DNA of 48,692 bases from Paraburkholderia podalyriae (GCF_014397785.1 NZ_VZQQ01000047.1:1-48692), one strand, 5' to 3'; counted from the first letter of the stretch, positions 8,294-17,338 are shown. Numbers and translations: made by a program. Notes: a model not told the origin generated them from the letters alone.

Positions 8294-9450
8294 ATTTTGA
8301 CTTCTCCGACGACCAGCTTGCAATCCGCGACGCCGTCGAGGCCCGCTGCGCCGACTTCGGCGCCGATTACTGGCTCGAGCGGGACCGCGATGGGCGCTGG
8401 CCCAGCGAGTTCTGCGACGCCGTTGCCCGCGGCGGGTGGTTCGGCGTGACCATGCCCAAGGAACATGGCGGCGCCGGCCTCGGCATCTCGGCGGCTGCGA
8501 TGGTGATGCGCACGATCGGCAAGCTCGGCTCGGCGGCGGTGTCGTCGGTACACCTGAACCTGTTCGGCCCGCAGCCAGTGGTCGTGTTCGGCAGCGAGGC
8601 GCAAAAGCGGCGCATGCTGCCGCCGTTGATCGACGGTTCGGATCGCGCCTGCTTCGGCGTGACCGAGCCCAGCGTCGGTTCCGACACCACACGCGTCAGA
8701 ACCTTCGCCCGCCGCGCGGGCGACCGCTACATCGTCCACGGCCAGAAGGTCTGGACCTCGACCGCGCAGCACGCCAACAAGATCCTGCTGGTGGCCCGCA
8801 CGACGGCGATCGAGGCATGCGCGCGGCCGATGGACGGCGTCACACTGTTCTACACAGACCTCGATCGATCGCGCGTGCGCATCAGCGAGATCGAGAAGAT
8901 GGCGCGCAAGGCAGTGGACTCGAACGAACTGTTCATCGACGGGCTGGAGATCCCCGTCGAGGATCGAATCGGCGACGAAGGCCAGGGCTTCAGGTACCTG
9001 CTGCATGGCCTGAATCCGGAGCGCATCCTCGTCGCGGCTGCCGCGCTCGGCGCCGCTGAGACAGCGCTGGCGCGGGCAACCGACTACGCCAGGGAACGCG
9101 TCGTGTTCGGCCGGCCGATCGGCAAGAACCAGGCGATCCAGCATCCGCTGGCGGAATGCTGGATGCGCCTGCAATCGGCCGAACTGCTGATGTGGAAGGC
9201 GGCGGCGCTCTACGACGCCGGCAGGCCCTGCGGTGTCGAGGCCACGGCGGCCAAGTACCTGGCGGCGGAGGCCGGTTTCGAGACGTCGTTGCGTGCGGTG
9301 CGCACGCACGGCGGCTACGGCTACGCGAAGGAGTACCACGTTGAGCGCGGCCTGCGCGAAAGCGTGCTGTCGCTGCTCGCACCGGTGACGCAGGAGCTCG
9401 CGCTGTGCTACGTCGCCGAGCAGGCGCTCGGGCTGCCGAAGTCGTACTGA
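8290..9450 (+). CDS. Acyl-CoA dehydrogenase
   Basis: A 386-residue acyl-CoA dehydrogenase with the usual three domains: a helical N-terminus (FSDDQLAIRDAVEARC), the mid beta-domain with the FAD/substrate motif FGVTEPSVGSDT, and a C-terminal helical domain (ARERVVFGRPIGKNQAIQHPLAECW, then RTHGGYGYAKEYHVERGLRE). It oxidises an acyl-CoA at the alpha-beta bond with FAD, passing electrons to ETF. The C-terminal YEG-type catalytic Glu of medium-chain enzymes is not present; the end reads APVTQELALCYVAEQALGLPKSY, as in a subgroup where the base lies elsewhere. It is the last gene of the ATGA-linked operon. Possible substrates are branched or terpenoid acyl-CoA esters, by analogy with AtuD; this is inference. 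Confidence 0.9.
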   Translation: MNFDFSDDQLAIRDAVEARCADFGADYWLERDRDGRWPSEFCDAVARGGWFGVTMPKEHGGAGLGISAAAMVMRTIGKLGSAAVSSVHLNLFGPQPVVVFGSEAQKRRMLPPLIDGSDRACFGVTEPSVGSDTTRVRTFARRAGDRYIVHGQKVWTSTAQHANKILLVARTTAIEACARPMDGVTLFYTDLDRSRVRISEIEKMARKAVDSNELFIDGLEIPVEDRIGDEGQGFRYLLHGLNPERILVAAAALGAAETALARATDYARERVVFGRPIGKNQAIQHPLAECWMRLQSAELLMWKAAALYDAGRPCGVEATAAKYLAAEAGFETSLRAVRTHGGYGYAKEYHVERGLRESVLSLLAPVTQELALCYVAEQALGLPKSY

Positions 9451-9546
9451 CCTGCGCAGCGCGAGACAAACCGCCTCCAGGGCGTGGCAACGACACGTCC
9501 GACGACACCAACCAGATCAATCAGCAACGGTCGATAAACCCGGGCC

Positions 9547-9571
9547 TGGAGACTGCGAAATGAGAATGAAC
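9547..9571 (+). repeat. Duplicated leader fragment, copy 1 (copy 2 at 11239-11263)
   Basis: A 25-base stretch before the SDR start (TGGAGACTGC onward) matches 22 of 25 bases of the sequence covering the RBS and first codons of the SMP-30-like gene. Translated in that gene's frame it reads MRMNLAG against MRTNIAK, so it looks like a copied 5' end. Confidence 0.6.
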
Positions 9572-9590
9572 CTTGCGGGAGGTCAGTTTC

Positions 9591-10400
9591 ATGAAGAGGT
9601 TTGCGGGTAAGGTCGTAATCGTCGTCGGCGCCGCCGGCCAAGACAACATGGGGCAGTGCATTGCCCGACGCTTCGCCGGCGAAGGCGCCAGCGTGGTTGT
9701 GGCTGGACGACGCGCGCAGCCGTTGGATCACCTGGCAAGCGAAATCGGAGGCGCCAGCCGGCTTTGCGATTTCACGCGCAAGGAAGACGTCGACGCCCTC
9801 GTCGCCTTCGCGGGCGAGCGCTACGGCCGCGTCGATGTCGGCATCAACGCCACCGGCTGGGGACTTCTCCGGCCGTTCGAAGACACGAGTGAGGAAGAAC
9901 TGCAGGCGATGATGGATCTCCAGTTCAAGGGGCCCTTTCAGTTCATGCAGGCGCTCGTGAAAGCCATGAGGCAAAATCCGACGCCTGGAGGCTCGATCAT
10001 CATGATCTCGTCCGCGACCGCGACGATCATGCTTGAGAACCACGCCGCCTATATGGGCACCAAGGCTGGCACCGACCACGTCGTGCGCTGCGTGGCCAAC
10101 GACTTTGGCCAGCTCGGAATTCGCGCCAATTCGATCTCTCCTGGCATCACTCGCACGCCGATGTCGGGTGACGCCCTGAACATCCCCGAAATAGTGCGGG
10201 CCTTCGAGGCCGGCTATCCGCTCGGACGTATTGGCACTGTGGATGACGTCGCCGAAGCGGCTCTGTGGTTGGCAAGCGACGTGTGCTTCATGACGGGACA
10301 GAACCTGCAGGTCAATGGCGGCCTGACGCTGCGCCGCAATCCGACAGCGACGGAAATGGGCGCCCCCTATGCCCGGGTTATCGCGGACCTGTCCGCATAA
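9591..10400 (+). CDS. Short-chain dehydrogenase/reductase (SDR)
   Basis: A classical SDR of 269 residues. The nucleotide-binding turn is VVGAAGQDNMG, a variant of TGxxxGxG, followed by VVVAGRR typical of NAD(P)-binding. The catalytic Ser lies in IIMISSA and the YxxxK pair in AAYMGTKAG, with SPGITRTPM after it. It oxidises or reduces an alcohol/ketone with NAD(P). I start at the ATG 9591 because GGGAGG lies just upstream; an in-frame TTG at 9573 is less likely. It follows the operon in the same direction after a 140-base gap that contains a duplicated leader fragment, so it may have its own promoter. In atu-type pathways SDRs (AtuB, AtuG) oxidise alcohol intermediates; a similar task is plausible here. 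Confidence 0.88.
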   Translation: MKRFAGKVVIVVGAAGQDNMGQCIARRFAGEGASVVVAGRRAQPLDHLASEIGGASRLCDFTRKEDVDALVAFAGERYGRVDVGINATGWGLLRPFEDTSEEELQAMMDLQFKGPFQFMQALVKAMRQNPTPGGSIIMISSATATIMLENHAAYMGTKAGTDHVVRCVANDFGQLGIRANSISPGITRTPMSGDALNIPEIVRAFEAGYPLGRIGTVDDVAEAALWLASDVCFMTGQNLQVNGGLTLRRNPTATEMGAPYARVIADLSA

Positions 10401-10403
10401 CGG

Positions 10404-10433
10404 AATCAATGGGGCAGACACGATTGAATAATC
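10404..10433. repeat. Promoter-like repeat R1 (copy R2 at 11182-11213)
   Basis: Contains AATCAAT and ATTGAAT arms 12 bases apart around GGGGCAGACACG. The same block with one extra G recurs upstream of the SMP-30-like gene. The T-rich/A-rich arms with about 12-13 bases between them resemble LysR-type operators. R1 lies 146 bases before the PEBP gene. Confidence 0.6.
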
Positions 10434-10579
10434 GTCCGCGACGGAACGTGTCGCGCGAGGGGTTGCCGTGGCGCAGCTAGAGGAAGCGGCGCGATGACAA
10501 ATAAGTGCATCGGTTCTGGAGCACATCCAGGCGATGCAGCTTTCCTGGTTCTCAAATCAAGTAAATCAAAGGAAATGGC

Positions 10580-11074
10580 GTGAGCAACTTCACAGTAATA
10601 TCGCCTGAATTCAAAGATCAGGAACGGCTGCAACTGGTGCATGAGTTCGATGGCTTCGACGGGACCGGCCAGAACCGTTCGCCCGCGCTGCAATGGCACG
10701 GCGCGCCGGCAGGCACCAGGAGCTTCGCGCTGACGCTGTACGACCCGGACGCACCCACCGGCAGCGGCTTCTGGCACTGGATCCTGTTCGATATCGATTC
10801 GTCCGTCACCCAGCTCGCCGCGGGCGTAGGCTCCGCCGACGCCACCGACCTGGGCGCCAGCGGCACTCAGGCCACCAACGACTACGGCGCCACCGGCTAC
10901 GGCGGTCCCTGCCCGCCCAAGGGCTTGCCCACGCACCGCTATGTCTTCACCGTGCACGCGATGGGTGTGCCCAAGCTGGAGCTGCCGGCCAACGCGCCCA
11001 ACGCGGTGGTGCGCTTCATGATCTACCAGAACACGCTCGCTACGGCCACCCTGACCGGCCTCTACAACCGGTGA
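10580..11074 (+). CDS. YbhB/YbcL-family PEBP (Raf kinase inhibitor-like) protein
   Basis: The 164-residue product matches bacterial phosphatidylethanolamine-binding-like proteins: DPDAPTGSGFWHWILFDI carries the conserved DPDAP and HW ligand-pocket residues, and GPCPPKGLPTHRYVFTVHA forms the second conserved part. These small cytosolic proteins bind anionic ligands; a physiological role in bacteria is not established. The start is GTG at 10580, with AAAGGA 7 bases upstream. It is flanked on both sides by the repeats R1 and R2, about 780 bases apart, which hints that it was inserted, or duplicated with its promoter, as a unit. A functional tie to the upstream pathway is not shown. Confidence 0.88.
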   Translation: MSNFTVISPEFKDQERLQLVHEFDGFDGTGQNRSPALQWHGAPAGTRSFALTLYDPDAPTGSGFWHWILFDIDSSVTQLAAGVGSADATDLGASGTQATNDYGATGYGGPCPPKGLPTHRYVFTVHAMGVPKLELPANAPNAVVRFMIYQNTLATATLTGLYNR

Positions 11075-11181
11075 GGGTGCGCCTTGCTGCGACTGTTTGA
11101 ACCGCTCGCCAGCCCCAACGCTCGGCTCGGCGCGACGCGGGCGGACGGCGTTGCTGGTGCTGGTGGTGGGACCGCTGGTGG

Positions 11182-11213
11182 ATTCAATGGGGGCAGACAC
11201 GATTGAATAATCC
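11182..11213. repeat. Promoter-like repeat R2 (perfect ATTCAAT/ATTGAAT arms)
   Basis: Second copy of the R1 element. Here the arms ATTCAAT (11182-11188) and ATTGAAT (11202-11208) are perfect inverted repeats 13 bases apart. It lies about 40 bases before the TTG start of the SMP-30-like gene, in promoter/operator position. Confidence 0.6.
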
Positions 11214-11251
11214 GACGCATTACAGCTACCCCCAACTTTGGAGACTGCAAA

Positions 11252-12301
11252 TTGAGAACGAACATAGCCAAAAGCATCCTGATATTGCCGATGCTGACGT
11301 TGCTGGTGTTGCTCACGACGCCGCTCACCACGAACGCCTGGGAGCGCGGCAAGGTCGAGAAATTTGCCACGTTGCCGCCGGGTGAGGCGCATCCCGAGGG
11401 GATCACCATCGACCGTCAGGGGAACGTCTACGTCGCCACAGTGGCGGCGAACAAACCTGAGACGAGTGAGGGAACGCTCATTGTGTTCGACCCACATGGC
11501 AAGCACCTTCGGACTGTTCGGGTCAAAGGCTCAAGCAGGCTATTGCTCGATCTTGGGTTCCATCCGCAGACCGGCGAGTTGCTTGTGGTCGATTACCAGG
11601 CCGCGAAGGTCTGGGTCGTCGATCCCAACACGGGTGCCGCATCCGTTTTCATGACGGTCACGGGTAATAATCCCGGCCTCGACGGGATGACGTTCGACGC
11701 TGCGGGCAACGTGTACGTGACCGACTCTCACCAGGGCATCATCTGGAAAACTGGACCGGGCGGCGGCGAAGCATTCGCGTGGGTCAAAAGCCCACTGCTC
11801 AGTCCGGCAAGGCCAGCACCGCGCATCGGCGCGAATGGTTTGGCGTTCAATAACGAGCGGACAGCGTTGTTCGTCGCCAACACAGCGAACGACACGATTG
11901 TCAAGATACCGGCGACCGGGTCGACGCTTGAACCTGGCACGCCTGAGGTCTTCGTCAATCGCGTCGGCGGCGGACCTGACGGCCTGATCATTGACGAGCA
12001 CGATAACATCTGGACCGCGTGCAACCAGTCCAACGAGATTCTCGTACTCGAACCGACGCAGGGGCGAGTGATTGCAAAGCTCGGCGATTTCGGCGGAATC
12101 GATCGCGAGGGGGCGCCCATAGGCTTTCTCTGGTCGAATAACCTCGTATTCCGCGGGGATGAGGTTCTTGTCACCAACCTTTCGCTCGATTTTGGCGCGG
12201 TCGTTTCGCAGTCTGAACGGACAATCGATGGACCGTGGGCTCATCAGGTGAAGGTCCACACCATCTCGAAAATCAAGAGGCGGATACCGGACATTTACTA
12301 G
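11252..12301 (+). CDS. SMP-30/gluconolactonase-like secreted beta-propeller
   Basis: A 349-residue protein with an N-terminal signal peptide (SILILPMLTLLVLLTTPLTTNA) and repeated propeller blades of the SMP-30/NHL type: HPEGITIDRQGNVYVA, LDGMTFDAAGNVYVTD, IGANGLAFNNERTALFVAN, PDGLIIDEHDNIWTA. Relatives include gluconolactonase and other lactone hydrolases as well as non-catalytic binders. The start is TTG at 11252 with GGAG 8 bases upstream; no better ATG exists before the signal peptide. The repeat R2 sits in its promoter region. Export to the periplasm suggests it acts on, or binds, an external compound before uptake through the porin that follows. Whether it is a lactonase cannot be decided from sequence. 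Confidence 0.8.
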   Translation: MRTNIAKSILILPMLTLLVLLTTPLTTNAWERGKVEKFATLPPGEAHPEGITIDRQGNVYVATVAANKPETSEGTLIVFDPHGKHLRTVRVKGSSRLLLDLGFHPQTGELLVVDYQAAKVWVVDPNTGAASVFMTVTGNNPGLDGMTFDAAGNVYVTDSHQGIIWKTGPGGGEAFAWVKSPLLSPARPAPRIGANGLAFNNERTALFVANTANDTIVKIPATGSTLEPGTPEVFVNRVGGGPDGLIIDEHDNIWTACNQSNEILVLEPTQGRVIAKLGDFGGIDREGAPIGFLWSNNLVFRGDEVLVTNLSLDFGAVVSQSERTIDGPWAHQVKVHTISKIKRRIPDIY

Positions 12302-12729
12302 AAGTGACCGGATGCGCTCAAGAGTCCATGCCCAAACGGGGACTGGATCCGCGCCATAAGATGCCCAGTCCTTTTACCGCACATTCTCGATCGATCCCAG
12401 AAGTCGCTCTTCGCTCTGAGGCCGCGCGACTTCTCGGCACATCCCAGGGTGGGTGCGATCCCAGCCTCGCCTTCGAACTGCGGTACGCGCGCCCGAGCTC
12501 CTCGTCATTCGGGCACATGAAGCGCAGGTGTGAATTGGACTAACCAGATTGCTTGCATGGAGATGGGCCGCCAGGTACGGATTCCATCGTCGGGACGATG
12601 CGGGCCATAAAGCGCTGGCGTGTGATGGCGATTTTACAGATATGTAGTACTGAATATGTCGGCACATCGAACATGTAATCGACATGAAGATGCCTGGTCA
12701 GGACGATCACTGGGAGCGAGGAGATATTG
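12302..12729. other. Intergenic region upstream of the porin
   Basis: About 430 bases without a supportable gene. Short frames are out of register with coding bias. The last 100 bases are AT-richer and probably contain the porin promoter; I could not fix -35/-10 boxes with confidence. Confidence 0.5.
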
Positions 12730-13872
12730 ATGAAGCAAGCGCCGATAGGAGGCAGCATGCGTGCGATCAGCCGGGGAATTTGCGGTGCTACGTTGGTTCT
12801 TGCCGCAGGCCATGCAGTAGCGCAGTCGAGTGTGACGTTGTATGGGGTGGTCGACGTTTTTGGTCAGTATTTGAACAACGGTGGGACTCATTCGTTTTCC
12901 GAAAGAAGTGGCGGCTCCTCAGCGTCCCTTTTGGGGTTCAAGGGAAGTGAGGACCTCGGCCGCGGGTTGACGGCCGAATTCGCCCTCGAGAGCGGCTTCA
13001 ACGTGAACAACGGGACGTTCTTCGCGGACAGCAATGCGCTCTTCTATCGTCAGGCGTGGGTCGGGTTGAGTCACGCTGACTTCGGTTCGCTGACCTTCGG
13101 TCGTCAGTATCAACCGAGCTTCAAGGTCGTCTACCCCGTCGACCCATTTCGCATCAATGAAGTGATTTCGCCGCTCGCCGCGGCCGTCCTCGCAATTGAC
13201 CGAAACACCTTGTCGACGCAGTACACCACCGGACGCACCAGCAATTCGATCAACTATCAATCGCCGAATCTGGGCGGTTTCACGTTCAACGCGATGTACG
13301 CGTTCGCCGCTACGGTCACGCAGCCTTTGCCGTCCACGTCGGGGAATTTTCTCGATGTATCGGCAACCTATTCTAACTATGGCCTGTTTGCTGGTTTCGG
13401 ATACCAGTATCAGCATGCTGGACAGTTGAGCTTTCCCGGACTTCCTGGCCGCCTGGAACTGGTTGGAACGGCTCACTACACGGGGGCATTGGCTTACCGG
13501 TTCGGTATCGTGAACCTGCAGTTCGCCTATCTGTACGTGCAACCCAAAGACGCCGCAGAGGGTTCACTCGCGGCCCGTCTTGGTACGGTCCATTCCGTCA
13601 GCATTGTTGAGGTGGGGGCGACGATTCAGGCGACGTCGCAGGATGCCATCCAGATCGCCGTAATTGAACGTAATGTGCGCGGTTCACACGACAACACGCC
13701 CGGAATAGAAGTGGGCGCGGAACATAGCCTTTCGAAGCGCACGTTCGTGTACATGCGGGCCGGCTATATGAAGAACAATGGAGGCGCGACGACGAGCTGG
13801 CCCGGTATCGCCGTGACCGAACCCAACGCGTCGCAGACGCTGGTGCTCATGGGCGTGACGCACCGGTTTTAG
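12730..13872 (+). CDS. Gram-negative trimeric porin (Porin_4 type)
   Basis: A 380-residue outer-membrane porin of the Burkholderia/Neisseria general type. After a signal peptide that ends HAVA-QSS (cleavage near residue 31) comes the typical SSVTLYGVVD first strand, then GSRLGFKG-like SLLGFKGSEDLGRGLTAEFALESGF, YRQAWVGLSHADFGSLTFGRQ with the loop that constricts the pore, and a C-terminal strand ending in Phe (LMGVTHRF), the outer-membrane insertion signal. It forms 16-stranded trimers that let small anions and organic acids pass. I use ATG 12730 with a GGAG-rich region upstream; the signal peptide core could also start at 12757. Being next to a secreted SMP-30 protein and a catabolic island, it may serve uptake of the same nutrient. 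Confidence 0.92.
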   Translation: MKQAPIGGSMRAISRGICGATLVLAAGHAVAQSSVTLYGVVDVFGQYLNNGGTHSFSERSGGSSASLLGFKGSEDLGRGLTAEFALESGFNVNNGTFFADSNALFYRQAWVGLSHADFGSLTFGRQYQPSFKVVYPVDPFRINEVISPLAAAVLAIDRNTLSTQYTTGRTSNSINYQSPNLGGFTFNAMYAFAATVTQPLPSTSGNFLDVSATYSNYGLFAGFGYQYQHAGQLSFPGLPGRLELVGTAHYTGALAYRFGIVNLQFAYLYVQPKDAAEGSLAARLGTVHSVSIVEVGATIQATSQDAIQIAVIERNVRGSHDNTPGIEVGAEHSLSKRTFVYMRAGYMKNNGGATTSWPGIAVTEPNASQTLVLMGVTHRF

Positions 13873-13946
13873 CCGACATATGTTCGCGGACCGGCGACCA
13901 ATCTGCTCGGGGAAGAGGACAGTGATTTTTAGTCGGCTCAGCCGCG

Positions 13947-14089
13947 CCTGGTACCTGGGCGCATCGCCACTGCATGCGCGCGATTGACGCGGCCGATCTT
14001 GCGCTCGAACTTGTGATCGAGCGTGCGCAGTCGCGCCGGACATTTGGCAAAGCACTGCATGAGCATGGCACGATCGGAGAAAGGATCGC
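13947..14089 (+). pseudogene. Acyl-CoA dehydrogenase fragment
   Basis: About 47 codons read HRHCMRAIDAADLALELV then SRRTFGKALHEHGTIGERIA, matching the C-terminal domain segment of acyl-CoA dehydrogenases in which RxxFGKPLxExGT is conserved. No start, no FAD-binding part and no C-terminus remain, and an IS110 transposase tail begins directly after it. It is a dead fragment, not related in detail to the intact dehydrogenase at 8290. Confidence 0.72.
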
Positions 14090-14335
14090 CAGACGATCAA
14101 CAAATCGTTCTGGGCCGGACTCTACTATCGGCAGCAGCGCGCAAAGGGCAGTTCATACCAGGCCGCGGTGCGGGCGCTGGCGTTCAAATGGATACGCATC
14201 CTCTACCGTTGCTGGCAGACGGGAAAACCCTACGATGAGAGCGCCTATCTGAACGCGTTGAGAACACATGGCTCGCCACTTCTCGAACGCGCGACGCTTC
14301 CAGGAAGCGCCGCGCTTTCCTCTGAAACCACTTGA
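14090..14335 (+). mobile_element. IS110-family transposase C-terminal remnant
   Basis: Eighty-one codons to a TGA read SFWAGLYYRQQRAKG, VRALAFKWIRILYRCW and PYDESAYLNALRTHGSPLL, the standard C-terminus of IS110-family transposases. The N-terminal DEDD catalytic domain and the Ser-containing motif are missing, so it is inactive. It abuts the acyl-CoA dehydrogenase fragment without any gap, marking an insertion followed by deletion. Confidence 0.78.
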
Positions 14336-14766
14336 CGGACTGGCTCAGGGCGTGTTGCGGTCCTTCGTACCTCAGCGAGTTCGACCTAACGCGAATGGCC
14401 GGTTCCGGGCACTCCGAACAGGCGCTATCGAATCGTTTCAGCCATTGGACTTTCTCGTAAGCAGACGACCACGCCGATACAGGGAATGGGCGCGTCGGCG
14501 CGAGACGCTGTAGATGGTACGCGAGTACGCCCGCACCATGCGTGATGCCTACCGACCAACGCTCCCCTATCAGGGTCGCCCGGGTCATCGAAAAATTTGA
14601 GGTGGTCGACTGCGATTCTAGCCGGGTCAGTTCGTCTTAGATCTAACAACAACGGGGATTCGTAGTCCAATCCGTCTCCGAGTGTCGACCACGGATGCAA
14701 AACTATTTCCCGAGGTGGATAAGAAAATAGAGAGGTTACCGCCAATAGCGTTACCTAGGAGAAGCG
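14336..14766. other. Region without a supportable gene before the BNR cluster
   Basis: About 430 bases between the IS110 scar and the first BNR gene. A minus-strand frame of about 106 codons (14425-14745) has no recognisable domain and no RBS. The last 60 bases are AT-rich and end in an AGGAG ribosome binding site, so they probably hold the promoter of the gene cluster. Confidence 0.5.
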
Positions 14767-17091
14767 ATGCTCCCGCTCATTCTTGGACCAAGATACAACA
14801 TCCGCGTCACCTGCGATGCCAGCCCCAGCAATGACCGAAGCGAATCGACAATACAAGTCGATCCGACGAACCCGTACCACATGGTCGGGTCGTCCAAACG
14901 ATTCACCGACCCGCACACCTATGCGTTCTCGCTCGCCGCGTATTCGACATTCGACGCGGGCCGATCGTGGCAGGAGGCTGCACCCCTCGGGCTCCTCGCG
15001 GGCTGGGACGGAGTTTCGGATCCCACGGTCGCCTTCGACGATGTTGGCGGCGCCTATCTCGTCGCCCTTCCTTTTCAAGGCGCCAATCCGATCGCGATCG
15101 CCGTCTATAAGTCTACGGACGGCGGTTTGACCTGGTCCGCTCCGAACCTCATTCATTCGGCGCTCGGCGATGACAAGCAGTCGGCCGCGGGCGATACCAA
15201 TCCCGGCAGCCCCTATCATGGCCGCATCTACGCCGCCTGGGACGGCCCGGGTGGCATGCTCTTCGGGCGCACGATCGACTACGGCACCAGTTGGCGCGGG
15301 ACCGGAGCGAACCCGGTCGGAACGTCACTTGCTCCGGCCTCGTTCGCGCCGCAGGTGGTCGTGGCCGCAGACAGTAGCGTCTACATTTTCTTCATAGCCG
15401 GTGCCGACCTCCAGTTCGTCAAATCCACTGATGGCGGGGATTCGTTCTCGAACCCGGCCACGGTCGCGAGCGGGATCACGGCCTTGCCCGGGCAACTGCC
15501 CGGTGGCACGTTCCGGACGCCGACGGTCTCGACGGTCTGTGTCGGCGTCAACGCGACCGACCTGGTTGTTACCTGGCCCGACTATCGACAGGCGGTCGCC
15601 CGCATCTACTATGCGCGCTCTACCACGGGTGGCGCCGTCTGGCAGGCGGGCAGCGGTTCCGGCATGCCGCTGATGAGCGCAGGCGCCGTCTCTGCCCCGG
15701 ATCAACACGAGTTCCAGCCTCAGCTCGCCTGCACGCTGCAGGGCGACGTCGGGTGCGCTTTCTATCTCTTCGGGCCAAAGGGAGGAGGCACGACGCCGCT
15801 GATCGACGTTGTCCTGACAGCGTCGGCCGACAACGCGGCGACCTTCGTGGATCGGGCCACGGTCACCGAGATGCCATGGGACCCTACAGTGGATGCTGTC
15901 TGGGCCCACGGAGATCCCAACGTAACCTTCATTGGCGATTACTTCGGTCTGGCCGCGAGCCAGCTCGGCTTCTTCCCATTGTGGATGGACACTCGCACCG
16001 GAACCCAGGAAATGTTCACGGCACGCGTCGCGGCCCGGCCCGCGAACGTCTACATCCGCGACTCCGCGAGCGACACAGGAACGGTACCGTCACCCGGCAA
16101 CCACTGGGAGGCGCCGGATCTGATCGTACGCCGGCAGCAGGACGGCAACGCCATCTGGGTCGATCAGGATCTGCTGCGCGACGGCGTGACTGATCATTTC
16201 ATCTACGGCAAGATCACCAACCTCGGACCCAATCCCGCGGAGAACGTCACGCTCGCCGTGACAGTAGGCAACTATCCCGCGCTTGATGCGTTGCCCGGGC
16301 TGGAGTTTCGTTATCCGCAGGATTGGTATCCGGGCGACTGGCAGACGGCGGCGGTCCAGCAGAGACACCTGTACCTCGGCGAGAGTGCGTCGATGAATCT
16401 GGCGGTGGGCGCCACCCGTATCTTCGGACCCATTCGCTGGCCTGCCGCACAGATTCCTCAAGAGGGCACCTGGCACCCATGCCTCCTGGCAGAGGCGCGC
16501 GGCAACAATAACGACTCAGCAGGCGGTACCGATGGCGCGCCGGTGTCGGTCGCCCCCGGTACGTGCGATTACGGCAGCTACTTCTGGGGCGACAACAACG
16601 TCTGTCAGCGCAACCTGTCATACGCCCATGTCTTCGCGGCCGCCGACAGCCTGATCGAGTTGCCCTTCATCATCGGCAGCCCGTACAGTCACGCGACGCT
16701 CATCGAGGTCATCGTCCACAAGGGCCACAGGCTGGCCGATGTTCCCATGAAGCTCGCCGTCCTGCCCCCGAGGAAAGGGGAGAAACAGCCTTTACCGACC
16801 GAGAATCACATGCACGGGGCCGAGTTTTCTGGCAAGCACTGGAACCTGACCCATCGAGTGGCTGGAGTCGGCTTTACGGTTGCGCCAGGGCAGACGCTTC
16901 GCATGAAGCTGTCGCTGAAGCTTCCGAAGGAATTCGATCTCGACGCGCCGACAAGGCTGACGATCTTCCAGCGCAATGACAGCCATGTCACCACCGGCAG
17001 CGCCATCCTGGAGCTCGTTCGCGGCCACGATGAGGACGCGAACCACGAACGGAAACAACGTGATTCTTCGACGCGCAAAAAAGGGCGATGA
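14767..17091 (+). CDS. BNR/Asp-box beta-propeller protein with extra C-terminal domains (paralogue 1)
   Basis: A 774-residue protein. Residues 1-425 form a sialidase-type propeller with repeated Asp boxes: KSTDGGLTW (residues 115-123) is canonical and KSTDGGDSF, STTGGAVW, SFDAGRSW-like and TIDYGTSW are variants. The propeller aligns along its length with the two 511-residue neighbours (DPTVAFDDVGGAYLV, NVTFIGDYFGL, PLWMDTRTGTQE). After it come roughly 350 residues not found in the neighbours: a CARDB-like beta region (IYGKITNLGPNPAENVTLAVTV) and a second beta-rich part ending in a charged tail. The sialidase Arg triad is not evident, so hydrolase activity is doubtful; a glycan- or surface-binding role fits as well. 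No signal peptide is seen, so export, if any, uses another route. AGGAG precedes the ATG. Confidence 0.75.
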   Translation: MLPLILGPRYNIRVTCDASPSNDRSESTIQVDPTNPYHMVGSSKRFTDPHTYAFSLAAYSTFDAGRSWQEAAPLGLLAGWDGVSDPTVAFDDVGGAYLVALPFQGANPIAIAVYKSTDGGLTWSAPNLIHSALGDDKQSAAGDTNPGSPYHGRIYAAWDGPGGMLFGRTIDYGTSWRGTGANPVGTSLAPASFAPQVVVAADSSVYIFFIAGADLQFVKSTDGGDSFSNPATVASGITALPGQLPGGTFRTPTVSTVCVGVNATDLVVTWPDYRQAVARIYYARSTTGGAVWQAGSGSGMPLMSAGAVSAPDQHEFQPQLACTLQGDVGCAFYLFGPKGGGTTPLIDVVLTASADNAATFVDRATVTEMPWDPTVDAVWAHGDPNVTFIGDYFGLAASQLGFFPLWMDTRTGTQEMFTARVAARPANVYIRDSASDTGTVPSPGNHWEAPDLIVRRQQDGNAIWVDQDLLRDGVTDHFIYGKITNLGPNPAENVTLAVTVGNYPALDALPGLEFRYPQDWYPGDWQTAAVQQRHLYLGESASMNLAVGATRIFGPIRWPAAQIPQEGTWHPCLLAEARGNNNDSAGGTDGAPVSVAPGTCDYGSYFWGDNNVCQRNLSYAHVFAAADSLIELPFIIGSPYSHATLIEVIVHKGHRLADVPMKLAVLPPRKGEKQPLPTENHMHGAEFSGKHWNLTHRVAGVGFTVAPGQTLRMKLSLKLPKEFDLDAPTRLTIFQRNDSHVTTGSAILELVRGHDEDANHERKQRDSSTRKKGR

Positions 17092-17338
17092 CGCCGCGCA
17101 CCATCGGACTCCAGCTTTTACTGCACGCACTTTACAAAATCGTCCTGCCTGCACGGTTTTGTTTACACGTGATTTTGCGAGGCGCCTTTTCCGAGCTGGG
17201 CTGTCGGGCTCCATCGGCCAGCTGTTACCGCCTGGGGCTTTGTTCATTCTGCTGGTCGTGTCTTCGTGACCACCCCATGAATGAAGGTTTCGCGCCGGGC
17301 GATCACTCGACCTTTCGAATAATCGATAAGGGGGCATC

